Below are positions 28,309-36,178 of a stretch of 64,000 bases of DNA, piece by piece. Source of the stretch: Methylovirgula sp963708155 (GTDB lineage: Bacteria; Pseudomonadota; Alphaproteobacteria; Rhizobiales; Beijerinckiaceae); NCBI GenBank assembly GCA_963708155.1, contig OY970183.1, forward strand, positions 1,240,001 through 1,304,000, read 5' to 3'. Numbering within the stretch: the stretch's first letter is position 1; each line of letters begins with the position of its first letter. Below the pieces are notes generated by a model. That model ran no database searches and was not told the DNA's origin. It worked only from the letters and a program-made list of their open reading frames with translations. Position numbers and translations under genes: made by a program.

Positions 28309-29381
28309 GCCGGGAACTGAGCAAGACAAAAGTTCTTGTTGTCGACGATTCGCGGACGATGCGGCAGCTGATCTCGCAGATTCTCGCGCAGGATCCCGAT
28401 ATCGAGATCGTCGGCCAGGCCGCAGACCCCTACGAGGCGCGCGAGGCGATGAAGGCGCTCGAGCCTGATGTCGTGACGCTCGATGTCGAGATGCCGAACA
28501 TGAACGGCATTGAATTTCTCTCCAAGATCATGCGGCTGCGGCCAACGCCGGTCATCATGATCTCGAATCTGACGGCGCGCGGAACCGAAGCGACGATCAA
28601 GGCGCTCGAAATCGGCGCTTTCGATTGCATCGCCAAGCCCTCGTCGGCGGATCGCGAGATTTTCCCCGACCTCGCGGCGAAGGTGAAAGCCGCGGCCACC
28701 GCGCGCGCGCACCTGACGCGGCCGAAACGCCACGCCGCCACGCCCGCGCCCCGCAATTTCATTTATGAACCGGATGGCCGGGTTGTCGCCATCGGCGCTT
28801 CCACCGGCGGCGTCGACGCGTTGATCGAGGTCTTGTCGCGATTCCCCGACAATTGCCCGCCGACGATCATCACCCAACACATGCCGGCGACCTTCACCAA
28901 AAGCTTCGCCGAGCGGCTCGACCGGCTCTGCGCGGCCAAGGTGACCGAAGCCCGTGATGGCGCGCCGCTGCAGAAGGGGCAAATCTATCTCGCTCCGGGG
29001 ACAGTAACGCATCTCGAAATCGCGCCGGGCAAAAGCCTGATCTGCCGCTTGAGCAAAGCGGACCCCGTCAATGGGCATCGCCCGTCCGTCGATGTGATGT
29101 TCAAATCCCTCAACGCGGCTGTCGGTGGGGATGCGGTCGGCGTGATCCTCACCGGCATGGGCCGTGACGGCGCCGAAGGTCTTCTGGGGCTGCGCAACGC
29201 AGGCGCAAATACGATCGGCCAGGATCACGCGACGAGCCTCGTTTATGGCATGCCGCGAGTCGCCTTTGAGATGAAAGCCGTGGAGCGGCAGCTGCCGCTC
29301 GAAAAAATCGGCGGCGAGATTCTGAGACTGACAAACAAGAATGAAGAAGGGGGATTGGCATGCCGTTCGCGTCTGCCATAA
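28305..29381 (+). CDS. cheB: Chemotaxis methylesterase/deamidase CheB
   Basis: A 358-residue protein with a receiver domain (VVDDSRTMR, phosphoacceptor in VTLDVEMPNMNG, Lys in CIAKPSS) joined to a CheB esterase domain. The catalytic triad is visible: Ser in IGASTGG, His in ITQHMPATF and Asp in GMGRDGAEG. The start is TTG 28305, overlapping the cheR stop as TTGA; no better start exists. Its 3' end overlaps cheY2 by about 22 bases. Confidence 0.94.
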   Translation: MSRELSKTKVLVVDDSRTMRQLISQILAQDPDIEIVGQAADPYEAREAMKALEPDVVTLDVEMPNMNGIEFLSKIMRLRPTPVIMISNLTARGTEATIKALEIGAFDCIAKPSSADREIFPDLAAKVKAAATARAHLTRPKRHAATPAPRNFIYEPDGRVVAIGASTGGVDALIEVLSRFPDNCPPTIITQHMPATFTKSFAERLDRLCAAKVTEARDGAPLQKGQIYLAPGTVTHLEIAPGKSLICRLSKADPVNGHRPSVDVMFKSLNAAVGGDAVGVILTGMGRDGAEGLLGLRNAGANTIGQDHATSLVYGMPRVAFEMKAVERQLPLEKIGGEILRLTNKNEEGGLACRSRLP

Positions 29382-29750
29382 GGGCGATGATCGTTGACGA
29401 TCAGCTCACCAGCCGCGCGCTGATCCGCGACGGTCTGCAACAGCTCGGAATTCGAAAACATCGAGATGGCTGCCGACGGCGAGCAGGCCCTGAAGTCGCT
29501 GATGCAAAAGCCCGCGCATCTGGTCATTTCCGACCTCAACATGCCGAAACTCGATGGGCTGCAATTTTTGCAAGCGGTGCGGGCGCACCCCGCGACGCAA
29601 AAGTCCGCCTTCATCATGCTGACAGGGCGCGGCGACCGCGCGTTGATCGAGCGCGCCATCAAGCTCGGCGTCAACAATTACCTCGTCAAGCCTTTCACGA
29701 TTCCTGTGTTGAAGGGTGCAATCGAAGCCGTTTTCGGGAAGCTGAAATGA
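29360..29750 (+). CDS. cheY2: Second CheY-type receiver (one inserted base)
   Basis: A 129-residue receiver after correction. MIVDDQLTSRALIRDGLQQLG and MAADGEQALKSLMQKPAHLV belong to one protein, but an extra A at about 29450 (GGAATTCGAA for GGATTCGAA) separates them. The phosphoacceptor Asp is in VISDLNMPKLDG, and LTGRGD and LVKPFT hold the conserved Thr/Lys. Position between cheB and cheD matches CheY2 of rhizobia, the motor-acting regulator. The corrected length is a whole number of codons, so an error is more likely than decay. Confidence 0.88.
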
Positions 29751-30307
29751 GCGGCGGCCCCGCGGCCATAGCCGTAGACAAGGAGGAGGCCCGATATCGG
29801 AAAGTCCATATCGTCCAGGGCGAGTATTTTGTCTCCGACGATCCGGATGTCGTGCTCGTAACCCTGCTTGGCTCCTGCGTCTCGGCCTGTATCCGCGACC
29901 CGGTGGCGCGAGTCGGCGGCATGAACCATTTTCTGTTGCCCGGCGATAATAAAGCGGCGCGAAATGGCGAGGCCGAACGTTATGGCGTCCATCTCATGGA
30001 GCTTCTGGTCAACGGCCTTCTGCGGCGCGGCGCCCGCAGGGAACGGCTCGAGGCCAAGCTCTTTGGCGGCGCACGGACGATGGAGGCCTTCTCCGACATC
30101 GGCCAAAAGAACATCGCCTTCGCCGAACGATTTCTAAAGACCGAAAACATAGCCTATCTCGGCGGAAGTGGCGGCGGTGAAAGCGGCCGGCGGCTGCAAT
30201 TCTGGCCGGTCTGCGGTCGGGCGCGGCAAGCCTTCATCGCCGGCGCAGATGTGCCAGTGGTCGTCGCGCCGCCGCCACCGCAGACTGCCGATGTCGAGTT
30301 CTTTTAG
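29747..30307 (+). CDS. cheD: Chemoreceptor glutamine deamidase CheD
   Basis: A 186-residue CheD. LGSCVSACIRDPVARVGGMNHFLLP carries the catalytic Cys in GSCVSAC and the following GGMNHF His. AKLFGGARTM and the Thr-containing region around residue 110 follow. It deamidates glutamines of transducers and interacts with CheC-like phosphatases in other lineages. The start overlaps the cheY2 stop (ATGA). Confidence 0.93.
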   Translation: MSGGPAAIAVDKEEARYRKVHIVQGEYFVSDDPDVVLVTLLGSCVSACIRDPVARVGGMNHFLLPGDNKAARNGEAERYGVHLMELLVNGLLRRGARRERLEAKLFGGARTMEAFSDIGQKNIAFAERFLKTENIAYLGGSGGGESGRRLQFWPVCGRARQAFIAGADVPVVVAPPPPQTADVEFF

Positions 30308-30320
30308 GATCGGGCATAGA

Positions 30321-30704
30321 ATGACCACGGACTCCGCAGAGCTGGAAGGATCAACGAGCGTCCCGATCGCCGAGGTGACTGACCGGGTCGGCGAGGCGCT
30401 GAGCGAAATAGGCGAGTCCGTGCATCGCCTGCAAAGTTTGATCGCGCCGCTGATTCTCGAAGCCGCCGCCCGCAATCCGGCCCATTTGCGCGAACTGCAG
30501 GACTTCGATCACATCAGCCAGAAGCTGAAGAATCTTGGCGACTTCCTCGGCGCGCTGGCGCTCGCGCTGCCCGAACATTGGCGGCTCGACCCAAGCGTGG
30601 CGGCCAAGGTTCTGACTCTCGCCGAGCTGGAAGCGCGCCTCGCCTTCGCAAAAAGAAGCGCGGGCGAAACCCATGCAGCGGGCGATTTCGAGCTTTTCAA
30701 CTAG
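30321..30704 (+). CDS. CheT-like protein (CheZ-related helical bundle)
   Basis: A 127-residue, mostly helical protein at the end of the che operon, 13 bases behind cheD. The position equals that of the small last gene, now called cheT, in the S. meliloti che operon. The segment QDFDHISQKLKNLGDFL contains D-x-x-x-Q (DHISQ), the arrangement of the catalytic Asp and Gln of CheZ phosphatases, on a predicted amphipathic helix. A role in CheY dephosphorylation or in complex regulation is inferred, not shown; the sequence similarity to CheZ is otherwise low. Confidence 0.6.
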   Translation: MTTDSAELEGSTSVPIAEVTDRVGEALSEIGESVHRLQSLIAPLILEAAARNPAHLRELQDFDHISQKLKNLGDFLGALALALPEHWRLDPSVAAKVLTLAELEARLAFAKRSAGETHAAGDFELFN

Positions 30705-30707
30705 TGC

Positions 30708-31553
30708 TCACATCGCCGGTTCGATCGTAGCATTCTTGGCGAATTTCGCGCCCTTGCTGTCGGATGCGGCGACATCCATTTTGTCGGCGCCGTTCGAGAC
30801 ATAATCGAAGCGGAAGTTTGGATCCTCGGAAATCGAAATCCCGCCCGTCATGGCGAAGATCAGCGCATCGCCCTGCGTGACGCGCAGCGAGTTGACATAG
30901 CGCGCGGGGATGTAGAGATGCGTCTCCTGATCCATCTGCATGCCCGAATGATTCGGATGTTTGATCATCACGACAGCCTCCTTGCGGCGAGCGTCGTTGC
31001 TGACATATTCGGGTTTGATCTCGCGCACGCGGATCGTGCCGAGCGGCGGGCCATCGGCCGTATCCGTATCGCCGCTCGGCGCCGAACAGCCGCCCGCCGC
31101 CGCGACGAAGGATTCGCTCACATAAAACTTGCCGTCGACCGTCTCTGCCACCGCGTGGACCTCGGTGTTCTGATTGACGCGCACGCGCGTTTCGATCTTG
31201 GTGACGCCCGCCTTCGGGCCAAGCTCGAACACTGCGGCGACGGGCGAAGGATTCTCGTCGATGATAAGAGTGACCTTCTTCACCCGATGCGGATCATTCG
31301 CCGGGAGATTGGGATCGGTATAGTTCATATGCAGCGTCACCGGCACTAAAGCCGCGTCCTCCGCCGCCAGCGGCGTGCCGAGCTTGATGATGGTGCCATC
31401 CTCGCTCAAAGTCTGGTGCGGGAAGAGGGCGTCCGCGAGGTTCTTCCAATTCTCCTCCGGCGTCGCATTCGCGGCCTGCACCGGCGACGCCAGGATCAAA
31501 AAGCTTGCGGCGACCGCAACGGCCGATGCCGCAATTCCGTGCCATCCGCGCAT
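30708..31553 (-). CDS. Quinoprotein dehydrogenase-associated SoxYZ-like carrier
   Basis: A 281-residue exported protein (signal peptide ending near SPVQAANA). It fuses a SoxY-like half, with the reactive Cys in the AAGGCSAP segment, to a SoxZ-like half (IKHPNHSGMQMD). This fused SoxYZ relative accompanies PQQ-dependent alcohol dehydrogenases and is thought to act as a carrier in a periplasmic quinoprotein relay. The start ATG 31553 has GGGAGAAACGAC upstream. It is downstream of, and probably co-transcribed with, the metallohydrolase-like gene. No quinoprotein gene lies in the window. Confidence 0.88.
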   Translation of the reverse strand: MRGWHGIAASAVAVAASFLILASPVQAANATPEENWKNLADALFPHQTLSEDGTIIKLGTPLAAEDAALVPVTLHMNYTDPNLPANDPHRVKKVTLIIDENPSPVAAVFELGPKAGVTKIETRVRVNQNTEVHAVAETVDGKFYVSESFVAAAGGCSAPSGDTDTADGPPLGTIRVREIKPEYVSNDARRKEAVVMIKHPNHSGMQMDQETHLYIPARYVNSLRVTQGDALIFAMTGGISISEDPNFRFDYVSNGADKMDVAASDSKGAKFAKNATIEPAM

Positions 31554-31599
31554 GTCGTTTCTCCCTTTTGCTTTGCTATAGCGCATTTGCCCTGCGACT

Positions 31600-32550
31600 T
31601 CACTGCCATTCGAGTTCGGCATAGCCCGTTGTCGCGTTGCGGGGATTGTAGACTCCGAAGAGCTGCCATTTGCCGGCTTCCGATTGCGCAGCCTTTTTCG
31701 CTGCGGTGTTGATGTCCGCGCCCTGCTTCAGGAGGGCGCGCAAATCTTCGGTCATTTTGACGAGATAGGCTTTTTGCGCATCGAGCGCCTCATGCCAGTC
31801 GGAATCGGGAGGCCCATGCCCAGGAACGATGCGCCGGGCCGGGATTTTCGCGAACGTCGGCAATTCCTTAAGCCAGCCGAGCAGGCTCCCGTCGATGACC
31901 GGTACATGGTGCAGATAAAGCAGGTCGCCGGTAAACAAAGTCGCGGTCGCGGTATCGAAGACCGTCACGTTACAGTCCGTCGACATTGTCGGCCACGCGC
32001 GGACGATGATTTCGCGATGACCAAGATCAAGGTGCAAATCCTTCCCCGGCGTGGCGAGCAGGGTCGGCGGCACGAGCTTGATGCCGGCTACGAGGTCCGG
32101 CATCATCCGCCGCCAGGTCGCCAGATAATCTGGGCCGCGCTGGGCCATTTCGCCCGGCAGGTTCCTGTGACCAACGAAGATGACGCCCGGACCGACGAAA
32201 GCGGCGTTGCCGAAAATGTAGTCGGGGTGCTCGGTCGTGTTGATGACATAGCGGATCGGCTTCGGGGTGATCGCTTCGATCGCCCTTTTCAGCCGCGCGC
32301 CGATGATCTGCGCGCCTCCCGTATCGATGACTGCGACGGCATCGTCGCCGACGATGAAACCGGTATTGGCGATATCGCCGCCGCTTGCCGCGTTCATCTC
32401 CGTAATCGGCGCCTGATGCATATAGACGCCCGGCGCGATTTCCTGCACCGGCAGCGGCGTGATGTCCGCCCCCGGAGCGCAGAGGGTTTCGCGTGGGGAA
32501 AGCAGGAACAGGCTCGCGAGAGCCATCGCACCGATCAAGCGCCTTGTCAT
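31600..32550 (-). CDS. Quinoprotein relay system metallohydrolase-like protein (beta-lactamase fold)
   Basis: A 316-residue exported protein of the metallo-beta-lactamase fold, SoxH-related, that pairs with the SoxYZ-like carrier in quinoprotein relay sets. A signal peptide precedes ETLCAPGADITP. The strand-turn motif that usually reads HxHxDH appears as NTTEHPDYIFGN: the central His and Asp remain, but the first His is Thr and the last is Tyr. A later GHRNLP and VPGHGPPDSD are kept. Whether it still binds two metals is uncertain. Start ATG 32550; a 16-residue longer form is possible. Confidence 0.82.
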   Translation of the reverse strand: MTRRLIGAMALASLFLLSPRETLCAPGADITPLPVQEIAPGVYMHQAPITEMNAASGGDIANTGFIVGDDAVAVIDTGGAQIIGARLKRAIEAITPKPIRYVINTTEHPDYIFGNAAFVGPGVIFVGHRNLPGEMAQRGPDYLATWRRMMPDLVAGIKLVPPTLLATPGKDLHLDLGHREIIVRAWPTMSTDCNVTVFDTATATLFTGDLLYLHHVPVIDGSLLGWLKELPTFAKIPARRIVPGHGPPDSDWHEALDAQKAYLVKMTEDLRALLKQGADINTAAKKAAQSEAGKWQLFGVYNPRNATTGYAELEWQ

Positions 32551-32572
32551 GATCTCGCGCGCTCCCACCCGT

Positions 32573-32923
32573 CTATTCCGCCGTACTGTCGAAGGCATCG
32601 ACGGCCCGCGCCGAATAGATCAGCGCCGCTCCCTCGTTGAGAGCGATGGCGACGCCAAGCGCCTCGACAAGCTCCTCTTTCGTCGCTCCCGCCTTGCGGG
32701 CCGCGGCGGTGTGGTAAGCGATGCAGCCGTCGCAGCGGGTCGTCACCGCGACCGCGAGCGCGATGAGCTCGCGCGTCTTGGCATCGAGCGTTCCCGGCTT
32801 TGGCGCGGCATTGGAGAGGATTTCGTTGCCCTTGAGAATATCCGGACTGACGCGGGCAATGCCGCCGAGCGTCTTGTTGAGCTGACTCCGATAGGCATCC
32901 CAGTCGAGCATCTGCTGGCTCAT
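32573..32923 (-). CDS. Carboxymuconolactone decarboxylase-family protein (AhpD-like)
   Basis: A 116-residue AhpD-like helical protein. The redox/decarboxylase motif is VTTRCDGCIAYHTAAA (CxxC with a following His). Members act as peroxidase-linked disulfide oxidoreductases or as ring-opening decarboxylases. It is divergent from a TetR gene across an operator-bearing spacer, so it is probably that regulator's target. Its stop lies just before the metallohydrolase gene, so it may be the first gene of the relay operon. Confidence 0.85.
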   Translation of the reverse strand: MSQQMLDWDAYRSQLNKTLGGIARVSPDILKGNEILSNAAPKPGTLDAKTRELIALAVAVTTRCDGCIAYHTAAARKAGATKEELVEALGVAIALNEGAALIYSARAVDAFDSTAE

Positions 32924-32945
32924 GACGTCTCCTCTCTTTTCTTCC

Positions 32946-32963
32946 CTACCTTCTAGTCGGTAG
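32946..32963. promoter_or_regulatory. Candidate TetR operator, left copy
   Basis: CTACC and GGTAG form inverted repeats around an 8-base spacer in the divergent promoter region. On the opposite strand it shares the sequence AG(A/T)AGGTAGG with the right copy at 33016-33035. The pair is best explained as binding sites for the TetR protein encoded next to it. Confidence 0.55.
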
Positions 32964-33015
32964 CTGCGCGCCCGTCAATCGGTTGCGGATGACTTACAAG
33001 AAATCTTGACTGTCC

Positions 33016-33035
33016 TGCCTATCAGTAGGTAGGCA
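33016..33035. promoter_or_regulatory. Candidate TetR operator, right copy
   Basis: TGCCTA and TAGGCA are a perfect 6-bp inverted repeat around 8 bases, 6 bases in front of the TetR start codon. It overlaps the expected ribosome-binding region, so binding would autoregulate the regulator gene. Confidence 0.6.
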
Positions 33036-33041
33036 ATAGGC

Positions 33042-33605
33042 ATGTCCGCAGACACGCGCGAGAAATTGCTGGCCGAGGCCGAGGTGCTCGTGAGAAAGCG
33101 CGGCTGGTCGGGATTCAGCTATGCCGATCTCGCCGCCGCAGTCGATCTGCGCAAGGCGAGCATCCACCATCATTTCCCGACGAAGGAAGACCTTGGTCTG
33201 GCGCTCGTTGCGGCCTATGGCGAACGCTATGACCGGGCGCTGGAGGAGATCGAAGCCGCCAGCCAGGACGGCCTCGCCCGGGTCGAAGCTTATGCCAGGC
33301 TCTATCTGCACGGCCTGCGGGAGGAGCAGGGCTGCCTCGCCGCGGCGATGGCGGCCGAGCTTGCCATCCTGCCGCCGCGCATCCGCGAGGCGATTGCGGT
33401 CTTTTTTCAGCGTCACATTGCCTGGCTGAAGCAGATTCTCGCGGACGGGCGCGCCAATGGCACGATCGGAGCCGATGTCAAACCCGCCCAATCCGCCCGG
33501 ATGATCGTCGCGACGCTGGAAGGCGCCCTGATGATGGAACGTCTGCTCGGCGGCCCCGCCGGCTTCAAGGAAACGCTGTCCGCCTTACGCAAAAGTCTAA
33601 AGTAG
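33042..33605 (+). CDS. TetR/AcrR-family regulator
   Basis: A 187-residue regulator with an N-terminal helix-turn-helix (SYADLAAAVDLRKASIHHHFPTKEDLG) and a helical C-terminal effector domain. It is divergent from the carboxymuconolactone decarboxylase-like gene, with two palindromes between them. It probably represses both. The inducer is unknown; electrophiles or aldehydes would suit the neighbouring AhpD-like protein, but this is inference only. Confidence 0.85.
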   Translation: MSADTREKLLAEAEVLVRKRGWSGFSYADLAAAVDLRKASIHHHFPTKEDLGLALVAAYGERYDRALEEIEAASQDGLARVEAYARLYLHGLREEQGCLAAAMAAELAILPPRIREAIAVFFQRHIAWLKQILADGRANGTIGADVKPAQSARMIVATLEGALMMERLLGGPAGFKETLSALRKSLK

Positions 33606-33639
33606 ACAAGAGTTTAAAAATAAAGGTGGGAACCCAAGG

Positions 33640-34206
33640 ATGATACAAACTCGCTTTGCTGCCGCGTTCGCCCTTTGCGCCCTCTGTGCCCTTATAGGCC
33701 TTCCCGCCGCGCGGGCGGATCAGCCTGTGCCCGAGCCGGGCGGTTATCGCAATTCGGACTATAAGGCCGAAACACCCGCGACCCTCGACGGCAAGCCGCC
33801 CCTCACCGTCGCTGAAACCCATGACCTCTGGCAGAAGAAGGCGGCGGTCTTCATCGATGTCCTACCGCAGGTGCCGAAACCCGCCGGCCTCGCGCCGGGG
33901 ACGATCTGGCGCGACAAGCCCCGGCTCGATATTCCGGGTAGCGTCTGGCTGCCCGACACAGGTTACGGCGCGCTGGCGCCGGTGATGGAGGATTACTTTC
34001 GGCGCGGGCTGAAACAGGCCAGCGGCGGCGACCTCAACACGCCGCTCGTCTTCTATTGCCTGCGCCATTGCTGGATGTCGTGGAACGCCGCCAAACGCGC
34101 CAAGGCTCTCGGCTACACCCATGTCCTCTGGTATGCGGACGGAACCCAGGGCTGGTCCGAGGCCGGCTATCCCCTGACGCAACAGACGCCCGTGCCGCGC
34201 CCTTAA
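33640..34206 (+). CDS. PQQ-dependent catabolism-associated CXXCW motif protein
   Basis: A 188-residue exported protein (signal peptide ends near PAARADQ) with a rhodanese-like fold. FYCLRHCWMSWNAAKRA holds the diagnostic CxxCW. Such proteins are found only with PQQ-dependent dehydrogenases and cytochromes c in alcohol-oxidising bacteria. It belongs functionally with the SoxYZ-like carrier and metallohydrolase-like protein, though on the other strand. Confidence 0.9.
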   Translation: MIQTRFAAAFALCALCALIGLPAARADQPVPEPGGYRNSDYKAETPATLDGKPPLTVAETHDLWQKKAAVFIDVLPQVPKPAGLAPGTIWRDKPRLDIPGSVWLPDTGYGALAPVMEDYFRRGLKQASGGDLNTPLVFYCLRHCWMSWNAAKRAKALGYTHVLWYADGTQGWSEAGYPLTQQTPVPRP

Positions 34207-34269
34207 CGGTCTCAGAGGCCGAGAGGACAATTGGCCTTTAAGCAGTTCTCCTATAAAGGAGGCGGCAGA

Positions 34270-34338
34270 TTGAAAAGGGCCGCGGGAGCGTGCGTTTTCG
34301 CCGCGCTCCTCCGGCCGCCCACAGACTTTGGTGCCTGA
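34270..34338 (+). CDS. Possible 22-codon leader ORF before mfnB
   Basis: A TTG start lies 7 bases after AAAGGAGG (34255-34262), a much better ribosome site than any in front of mfnB itself. The reading frame codes 22 residues and its TGA (34336-34338) overlaps the ATG at 34338 as TGATG. This looks like translational coupling by a leader peptide. The alternative is one missing base that would join it to mfnB. Weak, but the sequence arrangement is clear. Confidence 0.35.
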   Translation: MKRAAGACVFAALLRPPTDFGA

Positions 34339-35510
34339 TGACGCTGATGCTCGCGAGCGTCGCCGACGCTGCGGAAGCCGAAATCGCGCTGATCGAAGGC
34401 GCCGATATTCTCGACCTCAAGAACCCGGCGGATGGGCCGCTCGGCGCGCTGACGCCGGCGGCGATTCGCGACATCGTTACAAGGATCGCCGGTCGCCGCC
34501 CCGTGAGCGCCGTGGCGGGCAATCTCGCCGCTCCCGCGGAACTCGCCGCGGCAGCCAAGGCAATCGCCGCCACCGGTGTCGATTATGTGAAGGCCGGTCT
34601 CTCCGGCGAGAGCGCTGCCGAGAGCATCGCGGCGCTCGCGCCGCTCGCCGCGGAAACCAAGCTAATCGCCGTTCTCTTCGCCGATCGCGGCTTCGATCTC
34701 ACGCTGATCCCGCGCCTCGCCAAGGCAGGTTTCAAAGGCGTCATGCTCGACACGGCCGCGAAAGCCGGCAAGCGGCTCATCAATCATATCGACATCGCCG
34801 CCCTGCGCGAATTCGTCGATCGGGCACATGAGGCAAATCTCATCGCCGGGCTTGCCGGCTCGCTTGAGGCGCCTGACATCGCCCGGCTGCTGCCGCTGGA
34901 GACCGACCTCCTCGGCTTTCGCGGCGCGCTCTGTTCCGGTAACGATCGCAAGAAAGCGATCGATGCGGCGCAGGTGCGTTTCATCCGTGACCTCATCCCC
35001 CGCGCGCCCTCGACGCTCGATGCGCAGGACGAATTCAAAGTGGACTGGCGGCTGTTGTCGGCGCGCGGCTATGCGCCGGGGCGCGACGAGAAGATCGAAA
35101 CCGACCGCGTCTTCGTCCATGACCTCGTGCTCTCGGTCTCCATCGGCGCCTATGATTTCGAGCGCGAGAAGACTCAGCGGGTGCGATTCAACATCGACGC
35201 CGACGTTCGCCGCACCGCGCATCATGCGGAAGATATGCGCGATATCTTCTCCTATGACCTGATCGTCGACGCCATCCGTCTCATTCTTTCGCGCGGCCAT
35301 GTCGATCTCGTCGAGACGGTCGCTGAACGCGTCGCCGACGCCCTGCTCGCGCATCCGCGCCTCGTGGCGATCAGGGTGCGTGTCGAAAAGCTCGACGTCA
35401 TCGACGGCAGCGTCGGCATCGAGATCAGCCGCGAGCGGGCGAGCCAGGCAGGCAGCCTGCACCAGCTTTTCGCCAGCATGTCCGATATTGCCGCCAAGTC
35501 CGGCGGCTGA
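34338..35510 (+). CDS. mfnB: Fused (5-formylfuran-3-yl)methyl phosphate synthase (MfnB) and FolB-like domain
   Basis: About 390 residues. The N-terminal ~230 residues are DUF556/MfnB: ADILDLKNPADGPLGAL and the later VMLDTAAKAGKRL region with the TIM-barrel lysines. MfnB makes the furan of methanofuran from two glyceraldehyde-3-phosphates. Residues ~270-390 are a dihydroneopterin aldolase (FolB)-like domain: FVHDLVLSVSIGAYDFERE supplies the conserved Glu, and VRVEKLDVIDG supplies the Lys. The fusion couples cofactor synthesis of the furan and pterin pathways in one chain. Starts at 34338 (ATG), 34347 (ATG) or 34290 (GTG) are possible. First gene of the right-reading cofactor cluster. Confidence 0.8.
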   Translation: MTLMLASVADAAEAEIALIEGADILDLKNPADGPLGALTPAAIRDIVTRIAGRRPVSAVAGNLAAPAELAAAAKAIAATGVDYVKAGLSGESAAESIAALAPLAAETKLIAVLFADRGFDLTLIPRLAKAGFKGVMLDTAAKAGKRLINHIDIAALREFVDRAHEANLIAGLAGSLEAPDIARLLPLETDLLGFRGALCSGNDRKKAIDAAQVRFIRDLIPRAPSTLDAQDEFKVDWRLLSARGYAPGRDEKIETDRVFVHDLVLSVSIGAYDFEREKTQRVRFNIDADVRRTAHHAEDMRDIFSYDLIVDAIRLILSRGHVDLVETVAERVADALLAHPRLVAIRVRVEKLDVIDGSVGIEISRERASQAGSLHQLFASMSDIAAKSGG

Positions 35511-35521
35511 TCGATTCCCCG

Positions 35522-36157
35522 GTGCCCTCCTACAAAACGCCGCGTCCCCTGGTCGTGAAGCTCGGCGGCAGCCTCGCGGAGACGCCGCTGCTCGTGAGCT
35601 GGCTCGAGGCGCTCGACCGCTATCCCGATCCGCTCATCGTCGTGCCGGGTGGCGGCGGCTTCGCCGATGCGGGGCGCGCGATGCAGGCGAAGATGCATTT
35701 CGACGATGATGCCGCGCATCACATCGCCCTCGTCGCCATGGAGCAATACGGGCTGGCTCTGGCCGCGCTCTGGCCGCGGCTTGCCGTTGTATCGACACCC
35801 GCCGCCATTGGCCGTGCGCTGCGCACCGGCCGCATTGCCTGCTGGGCGCCGGCGGCAATGGCGCTCGCCTCGCCGTTGCCGAAATCCTGGGACGTGACCT
35901 CCGATACCTTGGCCGCCTGGCTCGCGGCGAAGCTTCGGGCGGAGCGGCTGCTGCTCATCAAGAGTGCCGAGATCGACGCGGACGCGGGCCTCACGCTCAC
36001 CGAACTTGCCCAGGCCGGCATGGTCGATCGCCTGTTCCCGCATTTTGCCGCGGCGAGTGGCGCTGATATCTTCATCGCCGGGCCCGCCGCTCTGCCGGAG
36101 GCGCCGACCGAATTTTTACGCGGGCAGATTCCGGGCCTGCACGTGCGGCGCGCCTGA
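35522..36157 (+). CDS. Amino-acid kinase-fold protein of the methanofuran pathway (MfnE/Orf21-like)
   Basis: A 211-residue protein of the amino-acid kinase fold: VVKLGGSLAE, IVVPGGGGFAD and LLLIKSAEID are the ATP- and substrate-binding segments. In methanogens MfnE phosphorylates the furan phosphate to a diphosphate. In methylotrophs the same family is known as Orf21 of the H4MPT gene set. The start is GTG 35522. It follows mfnB-folB closely, so the two act together in making methylofuran. Confidence 0.82.
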   Translation: MPSYKTPRPLVVKLGGSLAETPLLVSWLEALDRYPDPLIVVPGGGGFADAGRAMQAKMHFDDDAAHHIALVAMEQYGLALAALWPRLAVVSTPAAIGRALRTGRIACWAPAAMALASPLPKSWDVTSDTLAAWLAAKLRAERLLLIKSAEIDADAGLTLTELAQAGMVDRLFPHFAAASGADIFIAGPAALPEAPTEFLRGQIPGLHVRRA

Positions 36158-36178
36158 AAAAAGAGGCTCAACTGACGT

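Noticed and set aside
27277..28329. 350-codon minus-strand open frame over cheR
   Set aside because: Antisense to cheR, which is fully conserved; composition is arginine- and histidine-rich as in shadow frames.
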